Of a DNA stretch of 64,000 nucleotides, positions 22,381 through 34,954 are shown piece after piece. The first letter of the stretch is position 1. Every line of letters starts with the position of its first letter. Location: assembly GCF_024868665.1 (NCBI RefSeq), contig NC_079908.1, positions 1,926,000 through 1,989,999 of the forward strand. The letters run 5' to 3'. Source of the DNA: Triplophysa rosa (Eukaryota > Chordata > Actinopteri > Cypriniformes > Nemacheilidae). The notes beneath the pieces are model-generated. The model made no database searches, was not told where the DNA came from, and saw nothing but the letters and a program-made list of their open reading frames with translations. The position numbers and the translations under genes are program-made.

Positions 22381-22396
22381 TGGCGCCCAAACAACT
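22381..22396 (+). other. Primer-binding-like site after the LTR
   Basis: TGGCGCCCAAACAAC resembles the TGGCGCCC start of primer-binding sites complementary to a tRNA 3' end. Its place after, not before, the pol genes is unusual (see findings). Confidence 0.55.
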
Positions 22397-22437
22397 GTAA
22401 TTCAAATTATATATATATACAGTGTTTGGATTGAGTT

Positions 22438-22512
22438 GTTCCCACGTGGTCTAACGGTAAGAGCCACTCGCTACTCTGCGGGAGACCTGAGTTCAAAACC
22501 CGGAAACGCTTC
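22438..22512 (+). repeat. tRNA-like sequence, probably SINE head or tRNA pseudogene
   Basis: It has box A-like GTGGTCTAACGGTAAGAGCC and box B-like GAGTTCAAAACCC at tRNA spacing, and resembles the 5' part of tRNA-Glu. The anticodon-type stem CTCGC/GCGGG can pair, but the T stem and acceptor ends pair poorly and the T loop is altered, so it is not called as a functional tRNA. Confidence 0.55.
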
Positions 22513-24285
22513 TGTTTTTTTTTTCTGAAATAGAAAAGGCGAGGTCTTGCTTTTCCGGTGGAGGGATCGCCTCTCTCGGCATCTACTCCACCGTACGGTG
22601 GCCAGCAGCACATTCAGTTCACCGTACTCTTAAATGAGAGAGTATAAAACAAAGGCACTGAAAATCAGCATCAGACATTTTATTTAGATATTGAAGTAAA
22701 TGTCATAAATAACCAAAGACTCCAGGACAATATAGAGGATTTAAAGCAGATATTTATTGACAGATGAATAAAAATGATCTTGAGGCTCAACATTATTCTT
22801 GTTGAATTTTATTCACTCCATGCATTACAAATGAAGCAATATCAATTCACCAAAGCATTCATCTTAATAAAAAAAGTTGGTTTAAACCCATCTGAGAGGT
22901 ATCTTTCTTGTTCTCCACAGCGTAATCCAAATCCAGCTGCTTTACAAGCAAACTGTTGACACATTTCTGTGTTTGAAACTAATTCGGTTATTTTGCTATT
23001 TAACTGTCTTATACACGTGACTCTGCATGGTTTTATTGCACAATTTTTGCATTCAAATTATTTATTTGATTTATTCACTGCAGTATATTTACTGTCAGAT
23101 GTGCGTCTGCTATTTGTGCTGGCTGCATATGTGCAACATAACTAGTTTTTTGTATTGACAAAAAATGTTGACTGTCTGATTCAGCAGTGGCTAGTTAAAT
23201 ATTATGGTCACTACCGAAACATTACTGTCATTACCGAAAATGTGCAGACACTACCAAAACATGGGATTTTTTTCAAAAATAAAGTAAACTGAATTATCAA
23301 CTAAGATGTTATGATAGCATTTGGTTCAATATACTGTATATTCAAACTAATGAACACTTTAAAATCAGTAACCTCAAATTTATGCTTTATACAAAGAAAG
23401 TTTGGATTCAAAGTACAAATCTCATAAACTCCACTTGAAATATTGGTAAAATTTTAATTTTGATTGATTTTCCTGTAATAACTTTTTAATGAAAAAGCAA
23501 AAAAACTTATTTACAAGGTAGATCTTAATAGGTTAATACAATTCTTTATTACGGCAGTGACAAAGTTGGGAAGTGGTTGTAAATGTTCTAAATCTTTATG
23601 AAAAACAATGTTAGAATTAACTGCACAGTTACTAGAAATGTGTGCCTTGAATATTTGTATACATACAAAATGTGTGGGAAGAGACACATTTTTCTCAAGA
23701 TGTTTCCAACTCTGATTTTGCACCAGTTTTGTAGAATGGCCCAAAGATGTTTTCACTTATTCATGTGCCTAAGAAACACAACCCAGTTTCATTTAAAATC
23801 CAATTCACAGAATATTTAATATTAATATTAATCGGACCAGATTAAAAAGTCACATGAAGGTGCATAAAGCATCAAAGGAAGCATACTCCTTTAGAGGAAT
23901 AATAATGAACCCTAATATGAAATTATTCGGTCATTATTGTATGGTGCTTTTGTATAGTACATTTTTGGTGCTTAGTGTCCTTCCCTATATTTACTTAAAT
24001 TGTATGGAAACTAAAGTGTAAACAAGTCCTTCCACAGAAGAAAGCCATACAATTTTGGAATGCTATAAGAGTGAAGATAAATTTACAGATTTTTCATTTT
24101 TGAGAATTTGGGCTATTTTTTCCCCAATTTCCCCAGTTTTTTTCATGTCCTGCATGAAGGCATTTTGGTGATACAAGCGTTCAGTTCGACAGCAATGATA
24201 TTTTACTGCTGTATTTTTTCACTTGGGTGTGTCATAATTTGTGCATCGTAACCAGACTTATAATTTAACAGCTTGTCTCAAAGAC
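22513..24285. other. Intron sequence without recognised features
   Basis: About 1.8 kb of AT-rich DNA with no repeat class assigned and no exon-like block in frame with macroh2a1. A macroH2A1.1-type exon was looked for and not seen. Confidence 0.4.
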
Positions 24286-24309
24286 GTTCCCAGTCAGTCG
24301 GTCCACTCA

Positions 24310-24458
24310 GTACAACACATGACTATTGGATATCGCGCTCTTGTGCCATCTACTGAAGACACCTATATACACGCCTTAAAAGGCAAATGACGCATGACGA
24401 CGTGGGTGGGATTGCCTGCCCACAGCATATAAATACAGTTGCATGTGTCATTCCCTTT
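24310..24458 (+). repeat. DIRS A left inverted terminal repeat
   Basis: TACAACACATGACTATTGG through TGTCATTCCCTTT is the reverse complement, with mismatches, of 28558-28707. It contains the TATA-like TATAAATA at 24428-24435, the likely element promoter. Confidence 0.8.
24428..24435 (+). promoter_or_regulatory. TATA-like box of DIRS A
   Basis: TATAAATA lies in the left terminal repeat about 200 bp before the gag ATG at 24631. The placement parallels the TATATAA in DIRS B. Confidence 0.45.
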
Positions 24459-24630
24459 GTTTTGCAGCTCTTCACCGTGCTGCTAGGACACCGTCACGCA
24501 ATTCTGTTTTCACGAGTGGTAGCCCATGTGGTGATTCCGGTTGAAACTATAATAAAAAATAAAAAGTGTGTCTTTTAGCTTCAGTTTAGCACTGCTAACA
24601 ACAGCTAAGTAAACCTCTTTTGAGAAGAAA

Positions 24631-26110
24631 ATGTCTGAAAAAGATCGCCCCTGCCTTATGGGATGTGGGTATTCACTATCAGAAAAGGATACTCACGAGC
24701 ACTGCCCGGTGTGTCTGGGGATAGTCCATGCGAGGCTTGCTGTCTCTAATCCCGGGGCATGTGCACATTGCCAGCGGCTCCACGATTCCACCCTCAAGCG
24801 GCGTGTAGCATTTGTAGAGCGGGTGCTTAGCGGGGCAGCAGCGAGGCATGGTCCGCTTCTGTCCATGGAGACCAACCCAGAGGCAGCCTTGCTTGGCTGT
24901 CCTTGCAGAGGTCGCGGGGACCTGGGGTGATCGTGCAGAGGAGGAAACGGGCGTCCCTATGAATATTCCTGAGTTTGTGTATCAAGAGGATGACTCTGTC
25001 TCGTTAGATGCGGGCGAAGATTTCTACGATGACACGCTACAGGCGGGACAAATGCAGGATTGTCCTTCGGCCTCAGTAGAGACTGGTGGTGTTGAGACGG
25101 GAGGATTCCTTCATTGATCTTTTCCGGAGAGCAGCGGAAAAGTTGTCAGTGGACTGGCCCGTTCCGCCCCCGGTACAGAAGGACTCACGCTTCGGGGGGT
25201 TCTATTTGGCCCCTATGCAAACGGTGGTGAGAACCTGCCTGCCGCTATACCCAGACTGTCTTGTGGAGCTCACGTCTTCATGGTCGAAGCCCACGTCACC
25301 CCCTCCACCGGTGCCGGGTGCGACTAAGTTCACGGAGCTCGAAGGGGCGGAGGCAGCAGGACTAATGTCAGCCTCTCCAATGGAGCATTCCTTGGCGGCA
25401 TACTAGCACCCTCCAGAAACACGGGTATAACAAGCACTCCCACTCTTCCGACAGGCCCTTGCCGATTCTCTTTTAAGCAACTGGGCAGGGTTTACAGCAA
25501 GCAAGCACGTACGGCCAGAACGCTGAGCTCTATGTCCTTGCTACAGACATATCAAGCCATCTGCCTGGGAGAGCTGAGCGAGGCCATGTCAGCAGGAATG
25601 CCGTGTGACGCGCTCATGGGGGAAGTACGTTCCACAACGGATTATATCCTTCATGCAACCCGTGGGGTTCTGGGGTCATTGGGCCATGCTATGGCCGGTA
25701 CGGTGGTGGCACAACGTCATCTCTGGCTGACCCTGGCTAACCTGCCCGAGCGGGAACGGAGTGCGTTCCTCAGCGCACCGATCTCCCAGTCTGGGCTCTT
25801 CGGAGAAGGTCTAGGCACGTTTCAAGCGCGGTTTGAGGATTCCAAAAAGTAGGCGGAGTCCTTGAGAGGCTTGATGCCGCGGAGGTTTAACGCCCCGGGG
25901 CCGTCGACTGCCAACACTGGCCTCAGGTCAGTCTACCGGCCGCCACCAGCCAAAAGACCGGCTCCAGCGGCAGCACCGAGATCCGATGCTTGGGGAATGC
26001 AGAGAATGCGTGCACAGCCCAGACAGCAGGCCGGTCCTGGAAGACGAGTCCTGGCCCCAGCAAAAAGCGGAATCCCCGCAGCAACAAGGAAGAGAAAATC
26101 GTATCCCTGA
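24631..26110 (+). pseudogene. DIRS A gag remnant
   Basis: It starts MSEKDRPCLMGCGY with a CxxC-type zinc-binding head (CLMGC, HEHCPVCLG, CAHCQRL), like the head of DIRS B Gag. The coherent reading then hops through frames at 24848-25117, 25086-25406, 25532-25852 and 25862-26110, with intervening stops. Later pieces (LLQTYQAICLGELSEAM, RHLWLTLANLPERERSAF) match the same part of DIRS B Gag (VYQAKLLQGM, LHLWLTLTEIKEADKVPF). Multiple indels make it non-functional. Gag would package the element RNA. Confidence 0.75.
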
Positions 26111-26262
26111 CCAGCACCTGAGAGAGGAATATCGGTCTCGAGGCAGCCGTGTTCCTCTCTTGGCGCAGACAAGACCCTACAAAAGGAAGGGTTCAGTTTT
26201 GAGTTTATTTGTCAAAGACAAGAAAATAAAGTTTTGTGTAAAGTTCTGCCTCATGTATTGCT

Positions 26263-27277
26263 TTGTCAGCAGAATCAGAATATTTTAGAAATACTAACCT
26301 CGCAGTCAGGCCACGTGCCAACGGAGGTAAAAGGTGCATCGCTGTCTCATACACAGCATCATGGGCAAGTGGATGCGGAGATTCCCCGATTAATGACGGG
26401 GATCCTCACTGTCTGCCTAAAACGATGGCGCGCATGCGCCCCAGCACCATGGGTGCTTCGCTCGATCCAGTGGGGTTATCGACTACAGTTTCTTACGCGC
26501 CCCCCCTGCTTTGGCGGGGTAATCACATCATTAGTCCCAGAAAGATATTCACCTGTGCTGAGAGGGGAAATCCGTGCTCTCCTCCAGAAGGGAGCAATTC
26601 AAGTGGTTCCGCGGGGGAACATGGAAGACAGGTTTACAGCCGTTACTTCCTCCTTCCAAAAAAGAGCGGGGATTTACGGCCTATCCTAGACCTGAGACGA
26701 ATGAACAAACATCTCAGAAAAATCAAATTCAAGATGCTTACGATACAGCATCTTCTGTGTTCCTTGCGTCCTCGAGACTGGTTAACATCAGTGGATCTAA
26801 CCGATGCATACTTCCACATCTCAATTCACCCGGGGCACAGGAAGTTTCTGAGGTTCTCCTTCGAGGAGGCCACATACGAATTTCAGGTCCTACCATTCGG
26901 GCTGTCCCTAGCACCCCGCATTTTTACGAAATGCATGGAGGCAGCACTGGCACCAGGGCATGAGAGTGTTCGCCTATTTGGATGACCTGCTCCTGGTCTC
27001 AGACAACAGAGAGCAAGCAGTGTTACAGACACAAGCACTTGTTTCCCATTTGCGGGCTCTGGGGTTTCTAATAAATCTCGAAAAGAGCTCCCTAGTCCCA
27101 AAGCAGCAGATAATATATCTCGGTTTGGAGATAGATTCCGTACAGAACACAGCTAAGCTGTTTCGGCTGGGCAAACGGGTCCGTTTTCATTTAATATTGA
27201 GACTGCTGGGGTTCATGGCCTCAATGATCGTGGCAGTCCGTTTGGGTCTCCTCTTTATGCATGCCTTGCAGAGATAG
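26263..27277 (+). pseudogene. DIRS A reverse transcriptase remnant
   Basis: Frame 26263-26985 holds the DIRS-type RT: YSRYFLLPKKSGDLRPILD, LTSVDLTDAYFHISIHPGHR, LPFGLSLAPRIFTKCME. A frameshift near 26960-26985 moves the catalytic YLDDLLLVSDN and the thumb (LGFLINLEKSSLVPKQQIIY) into frame 26960-27277. All RT blocks are present but in two frames. Confidence 0.85.
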
Positions 27278-27401
27278 GTAATGAGCACGAGATTAAACGC
27301 GGCACAGCATCTGCACAGACATGTCACAGACGATCACGCCTTGCGTTCAGACTCTGGTTCAGACGTGCGTTCAGACTCTGGTTCCCTGAGGAAACCCAGT
27401 T

Positions 27402-27936
27402 TTGTTATCGGAGGGAGTTCCCCTGGGCAGGGTGACGTCACGTATTGTGGTGTCGACGGATGCGTCGCTACATGGATGGGGAGCTCTGTGCCAGCAGAGC
27501 TCCGTAAGAGGGGAATGGTCAGCAGCACTAAGACAGCATCACATAAATTTTCTGGAGCTGCAGGCTGTTTGTCTGGCGCTGAAACACTTTGCCTGGCGTC
27601 TGCGGGACAAACATATGTTAGTCAGGACGGACAACATGACAGTGGTGTCGTATAAACAGACAAGGGGGGACTCACTCTCTTCCCCTGTTGCAGATGGCAC
27701 GAAAGCTCCTGTTTTGGAGCAGCGAACATGCTGCGTCGCTCAGAGCGGTTTATGTCCCACAGGTCAGGGAGTGGCGCTTACATCCGCGAGTGGTGGCGCA
27801 GATCTGGGATCGGTTCGGCAAAGCTGAGGTCCACTGTTTTTCTCGATCACAGACAGGAGCGCCCCGCTGGGGGTGGATGCGCTGTCGCATGTATGGCCCC
27901 GTACCCTGTTATACACATTCCCGCCGGTGGACATGA
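27402..27936 (+). pseudogene. DIRS A RNase H remnant
   Basis: RIVVSTDASLHGWGAL, INFLELQAVCLALKHF and LVRTDNMTVVSY give the Asp/Glu/Asp active-site blocks of a DIRS RNase H. After a further frameshift, VREWRLHPRVVAQIWDRFGK (27688-27936) begins the region that in DIRS elements follows RNase H (methyltransferase-like domain), but it is truncated. Confidence 0.8.
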
Positions 27937-27969
27937 TACAACCTACTCTAAACTGAGTACGTCAGGAGG

Positions 27970-28350
27970 GTCTGTCACTAATTCTAGTGGCACCTCGTTG
28001 GCCGGCATGGACATGGTTTCTGCGGACTCCGGGGAGGACGAGGAACTACGTGCTTTGTGTCCAGTTCAGGCTCTGCGTAGGTATGTGGAGCAGACCCAAG
28101 CCACGCGTTCCTCAGATCAGCTGTTTGTATGTTTAGCCAATCCAGTTCGGGAGAAGCCGCTGTCCAAACAGAGCAGGGGTTTGGACCTGCCTATGGGGGT
28201 GCGTGCGCACTCAACAAGGGGCATGGCAACATGGGCACTGTTTAGAGGAGTCCCTGTAGATGACTAGTTGGGCGTCACTGCACACGTTTGTTCGGTTTTA
28301 CCGACTAGGTGTCACAGCGACGACAGTGGCTCGGTCCGTGCTCACCGCAG
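27970..28350 (+). pseudogene. DIRS A tyrosine recombinase, C-terminal remnant
   Basis: LCPVQALRRYVEQTQATRS, SDQLFVCLANP and GVRAHSTRGMATWALFRGVP correspond to the catalytic half with the HxxR-type HSTRG block. A TAG at 28265-28267 stops the frame. Bases after it read SLHTFVRFYRLGV, which carries the catalytic tyrosine (FYRL). The N-terminal recombinase half is missing, so this copy is inactive. Confidence 0.75.
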
Positions 28351-28420
28351 GATTTTCAGGCCAGGGGCCGTCACTTCTGTGAGATGCATGGGTTAAGTGA
28401 CGGTGCTGGTACCTTACGTA

Positions 28421-28512
28421 GTCATGTGTAGTCGAGTGGACCGACTGAATGGGAACGTTGAGTTATGCATATAACTACTGTTCCCAGATGGAGGGAAACG
28501 AGGTACAACACA
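28421..28512 (+). repeat. DIRS A internal complementary region
   Basis: The first half (ACCGACTGAATGGGAAC) is complementary to the element's left end and the second half (GTTGAGTTATGCATATAACT) to its right end, joined at AAC/GTT. This is the template region that DIRS elements use to form circular DNA. Confidence 0.8.
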
Positions 28513-28557
28513 TCTTGGCCCCGCACAGTCGTAAGCTCGGCGAAGAGCTTGACTGTA

Positions 28558-28707
28558 CAAAGGGAATGACCCATGCGACTGTATTTATATGTTGTGGGCA
28601 GGCAATCCCGCCCACGTCGTCATGCATCATTTGCCTTTTAAGGCGTGTATGTAGGTGTCTTCAGTAGATGGCGCAAGAGAGCGATATCCCATAGTCACGT
28701 GTTGTAC
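28558..28707 (+). repeat. DIRS A right inverted terminal repeat
   Basis: It is complementary to 24310-24458: AAAGGGAATGACCCATGC, GGGCAGGCAATCCCGCCCA, and so on to CACGTGTTGTAC. Unique right-end sequence continues to about 28753. Confidence 0.8.
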
Positions 28708-28756
28708 CTCGTTTCACTCCTTCTGAGAACAGTAGTTATATGCATAACTTAACATT

Positions 28757-29652
<896 letters not shown>

Positions 29653-30163
29653 TAGTTTTTTGGTGAGAAACAGTGACTGAGGATTGGAAAAGCAGGATCT
29701 AGTTTATACAATAATAAAAAGGGAAAGCAGTGTTTAAAACGTGCCAAATTCATAGAAATGTCTACATGTCTTTAGAAAAATTGTATAATAATAATAATTC
29801 GACTCATGTATTACTTATACCTTGAGAACAAATCTACACATAACCATTATGAGAATACTTTACTTTAATCCTTTAGAACACTTTTGTGATGTTGACATTT
29901 ACACCCATTATTACACATTATGTGGGGGAATAAACAAGTCAAACCTTTTTTCTAAGAAGCCAAAAGGTACAACAAATAAATAAATAATGAGATCCTCTCT
30001 TAACTTTAGAAACAGTGTCAGTGCTAGTTAATATTTTCTTTCATATTTACTTATTTATTTACATTATTAAATGTTCATTCATGCAACCTTCAAATCCCAG
30101 TGGACTGTGAGTAAACTGCTCCTTTAGCTCATCACTGGGGCAGTTTTAGAAAAAAAGAATTAA

Positions 30164-31511
30164 AGGTGCGATGATGTGGTGTTGTTTATTGTTTTATACT
30201 GTTGTACGAGGTCTAGTTATGACGTTCGCGTGGTTTTTACATTCAAAATCAATAAGTAATAGGTTATTTTCTACCCTGGTTTTGAGGCCAGCTCTGCAAA
30301 CGCTCGGTTTTAATGGGCGTGCCGCATTGAAGACTTTATAAGTAAACGCCCACCGCTTTGATTGGATAGCAGTTTGCGTAGTTGGAGCCTTCTGTGAATT
30401 TGGTTCGAGACGTAACGTTAGGTTACACATTAGCACCATTCCCAGTTTTCGCAGGACATTAGTATTATCTGGAGACCTCCTGTGAATTATACGTGACCTC
30501 CCCACATCAGTATTTCATGTGACGCATTCGTGGATGTGATGGCATGGCTTTGCGTATAGTTTGTATAGCCTATAGTTGTATCGTGTTTAATGATATATGA
30601 CCGTACCTGTCAGCATTTGAGACCCGTGATCGCGAACCGGACAAAAGATCACCGCGATCGCGGGTCTCAAATGTTACGAGTTTCCATGATAAATAAACAA
30701 ACGGGAGACTCCCGGCAACTTATGGATATCACCCAGCACCCGAAATAATAGCAAAACACTTCAAACAGCCGCCATTATTCGCAAACGGTGGATAAAACCT
30801 TGAAAAATGATATATGAGCCCGCCAAATCACAGAGATCCCGATTCGCACGGGTTTAAGATCACAGACAACCTCTGCATAGATCAAGCGATCAATAACAAA
30901 GCAACAGTGAAGCATAGTACAAAAATGTTTTACTCACATAAGATTGCTATCGGATCCAATATGGATGGCACTGCACTGCTTTTTCATTTTAGTCTCTCCA
31001 CAAATCCTGTGCCTTGTTCACGAAGGAATCCTCGGAGAAATGAAACGATCAAACGCTCCATGTTTTTCCCACATGAGCTGGAGCGTCTTTAAAAATAAAC
31101 TTTAACCCCGCACTCCTAATATCAGAATCCGAAGGAAGGTTATGCAGCGACTGTGTTCTTCCACAACCAGGGATGGCACAATATTTAGCTATCTTTAATG
31201 GCATGTTTGTTTATTGCTTGCTCGCTCTATCTGGTTCAGGGCCACTGGTTCTGTCATGCGGGAACCAGTGGGCGGGGCTGGAGAAGTAGTCATTGATATT
31301 TTTCTTTGGAGGTGGGGTTCAACCTATCAATGTCGTCATAGATAGGTGCATTCCAGAACCTGCTGTTCGCTGGGCCTGGTGTCAATAAAAGATGTAATCT
31401 CAGTAACAAGGGCGTTTTCAGTTCTGACACTTACATGATGTTCGCGTGAATACATTCCCTCTTATATAACAAAAGCTCGGGTCAAAATTGTGGTTTTAAT
31501 TCATGGCACCT
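30164..31511. mobile_element. TTAA-flanked non-autonomous DNA element (1.35 kb)
   Basis: The inverted ends AGGTGC...GCACCT are flanked by TTAA on both sides (30160-30163 and 31512-31515), the duplication made by piggyBac-type and some Kolobok-type transposases. It is non-coding. It includes a 21-bp inverted pair around 30615-30673. It makes up two thirds of the intron between the exons at 29528 and 31636. Confidence 0.6.
30615..30673. repeat. Near-perfect 21-bp stem hairpin
   Basis: CATTTGAGACCCGTGATCGCG and the sequence ending CGGGTCTCAAATG are inverted with one mismatch around a 17-base spacer. The stem is CpG-rich (CGCGATCGCGGG). Confidence 0.75.
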
Positions 31512-31610
31512 TTAATGTAAGCAAAATATGGTGAAGTAGGAAATCTGTGATTTAAGCTTTGAGCAATTGATCAGAATGACCTGTTTTTCATTGTGAAGGA
31601 CATGCAATGA

Positions 31611-31868
<258 letters not shown>

Positions 31869-32385
31869 TAAATGTTTAGTTTATTTTGTCCTCTTCTGTT
31901 TTTTTGCCTAATTAAATTTGTGTAAAAATAATAAACTTTATTGTTTGGCCATCCATATGATTGTCATTCAGATTTTGTCCATAGAAGATTATTCAGGAAT
32001 GCTTTTGGGACCTAACTTGTAATCTATAGTGAATAGCTTTCTTATGTCCAGAAGAGCTAAAGATTGCAAGAGTTTGACCACTTTTAACAAAGCACTTGTT
32101 AGATCCAGCGGTTCAAAAAAAACCTAAAGACCAGTGTAAATGTCATTATTGGGGGTTATGAATAAAAACTGTGTTTTTGAGAAACTCTTAGAGAGAACCA
32201 TTTAGCACAAAAACAGCCCTTTTAAGAGTAAAACATGATTTATTTGTAGCGGAAGTTGCTGGAAAGTGCCCAGTGTTAACATTGTTAGGTCTTACTCCAA
32301 CATTCAACACAGTGGGTCATCATTCGTTTTACTACCTAGATGTGTGGAATTTCTTGGAGGTGTAGTTTTTCCACAGTATTTATGA

Positions 32386-32580
<195 letters not shown>

Positions 32581-32930
32581 CTTTATTATTATTTACCAAA
32601 GGTAGATTCAAAGCTAAAAATAAAAACATTTAAAGATTATACAGTATGAAGAGTATGTTCATTTTTAAGGAAATATGATTTTTTTGTTGGTACTTTATAG
32701 TGATGGGTGTTGTACTGTGTACTAATGAAGGTTTGCTGCATTCCAGATTCCAATTCGTTTTTTTAATTCAGAAATGTTTAGGACACTTGTTTCAGCACTC
32801 TTCTGGGCTGAGTTTAAAAATTACACTTAAATGTAATGAATATGTAATGAAATACTTATTAAATGCAGTAGCCAATAAACTGGCTATTGTATACAGTATG
32901 GCAAATAAATAAACAAATACAATTGATTAA
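32581..32930 (+). other. macroh2a1: macroh2a1 3' UTR with poly(A) signals
   Basis: AT-rich sequence follows the stop. AATAAA occurs at 32619-32624, 32874-32879 and 32904-32909. The last two are close together and are likely cleavage signals. The true end cannot be set from sequence alone. Confidence 0.5.
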
Positions 32931-33180
32931 TTTCAGCAAAAGATGAGATCTTTCAGGGGAGAATGATAGATAGGCTATACAGGCTGAAAAAGAGGGGAAA
33001 CATATTAAGGAGGCAGTGATTGTGTGATGTGTTCCGTAACAATCAACAAATAATATGAAAACAAACCCCTGTGCTGAATATTTAAACTAAGTTACAAAGA
33101 TGATCAATTTAGGTGACATTGTAGCACGTCATGAAAAACATACTTGTAATGTCTATCTAATGTTAGGCCTAATATATGCC

Positions 33181-33221
<41 letters not shown>

Positions 33222-34954
33222 AAAATAGACTATATTTAGAATAAAACTGTAATTTGTCACTGCTGCCAGCAGATGGCCCTCTAAGTCTAATTTTATCTCA
33301 CTGGAACTTATACGGTAGACTACATTTGGATGTGTGTTGAGTCTCTTTCGATGTACACTTACTTACTGTACGTTAAACATATAGGCCACTTCTGTTCACC
33401 ACACTTACATTCATTTGATCAAGAGTTACTGTTGAAACATTGTGAAATGTTACAGATGACATGATGGGACACAAAATGTTCCCAGCTCAACACCTAAAAC
33501 TTCATATACTGTTTTTTAATGATTGTTAGCATTGGTCTCTCCTTATTTCCGTGATGAGAAAACAATAGAAAATGCTCAAAACACAAGAAAATGCAAAGGA
33601 TTCAATGGTTCTAATAAGAATTGTATTGGTTTTAATAGAAACTGTAAAGTCTACTTGTATATGATGGAAACTATGGTGGGATCGTGGGATGTTATCTGGC
33701 AGATGGGAACCAACAGAACACTATAAAATCCTACAAAAAAGATTTTTTTGTAATTGGAATTGTTGTAATGGAAAAGCTAATGGCTCATTGTGGTATTTTA
33801 ATGTAAACCATATCATTTCTGATGGTTTCTTTGGGGTTTTGTTGTTTTCTTTTAATTTAATTTTCTTTTATTTAGGTAATGCTTTTCTCAATTTTCATTG
33901 GTGCAAAGCAGCTTTACACGCTGTTAATAAATGCTGTGTTTAACACCACAGTTAGTGCTACTAGTATATTTCTGGGATATGTCTGTGTCTTAAACTACTG
34001 ACTATGATATTATCTTTTATCTGGTCTGTCAGCTTCTCTCTCATAATTCCTCACTCTTTAGTACCAGTTTAATGTTAATAATAAATCTTTGACCATTTAA
34101 ACTAGTGATGTCCAGGTACGAATTGTTGAGTTGGTTCTTTTCAGTGGATTGGTCAAAAGGTGGTAGCACCATGGTCTAAACTGGTTGACCGTTTCACCGT
34201 CATGATGAATTGTCCTAAGCGGTGGTTTAGGTGAAGACTGAAATAATTACTTTACGCCAGCAATGAGGAAGTTTACCTGGAGGTAGACTTGTGGACGTTG
34301 CATGTTTTTAACATTCAGTATGGGCCAAAGGTGATGTCCGGGAGGCATGTTTGTACCATACTTTTAATGTCCCTCGGGTTATATTAAAGCTTTAAAATAT
34401 GAGGTGTACTATAAGACATTTATTGGGCAAAATTGTCTGGCAAAAATGCAAACTACAGCATTAATGAATATGGGTTTTATTTGAATAAAGCCCGTATTTG
34501 TTGAGTTTATCTGCAAAAACAAATCACGTATATTCTTAAATAAAAAAATAATGTTTTTTATGATGTTATGTTTTTATTGTTTTTTATTGTGTTAGTTAGC
34601 TGGTTGTTTTATAGTTATAATTACTTAACTCAACTGCAGTTGGATCGATATGATTGAAATGCACAATAAAAACTTTTTTTTTTGCAAATGAACTCTTGTT
34701 GATCCTCTAGTATAGTAATATTTTGATGCCATTCTTTCGGATCTTGACTCAATAAGTTTTATATTCTTCCCAAAGCATCAGTTTACACTCCGAGCACTCT
34801 GGAATATGCATACAAGATCATCATACAAAAAGTTTTTATGAATATATTTCAATAAAAAAACACTTTTGGTCACTATACTATACTTTGAATACCTTTTAAA
34901 CAAAACTAACCTTTTTAATACTTTTTTATCGAAGTGCTATACTTTGTGACACCA
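32931..34954. other. Intergenic, mostly featureless
   Basis: It contains a (TA)n run at about 33185-33217 and a fragment of a reversed LINE tail (CATTGGTGCAAAGCAGCTTTAC) at about 33895-33920. No gene-like ORF is supported. Confidence 0.45.

Larger units (their letters stand above)
24286..28756 (+). mobile_element. DIRS retroelement A (decayed)
   Basis: It is a tyrosine-recombinase retrotransposon of the DIRS order. The left end begins GTTCCCAGTCAGTCGGTCC; the right end finishes TATGCATAACTTAAC followed by ATT. Inverted terminal repeats of about 150 bp (24310-24458 and 28558-28707) share TTGCCTTTTAAGGCGTG-type sequence, and an internal complementary region (28421-28512) joins the complements of both ends. 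Coding content in order is gag, RT, RNase H and recombinase, scattered over many frames. It lies in the macroh2a1 intron after the 1.2-type exon, on the sense strand. Confidence 0.9.

Noticed and set aside
22438..22512. Functional tRNA gene
   Set aside because: Box-like motifs are present, but the T arm and acceptor stem pair poorly, so it is reported as tRNA-like only.
32700..33943. Small ORFs after macroh2a1 as new host genes
   Set aside because: AT-rich, without domains, splice partners or promoter signals; consistent with 3' UTR and intergenic DNA.
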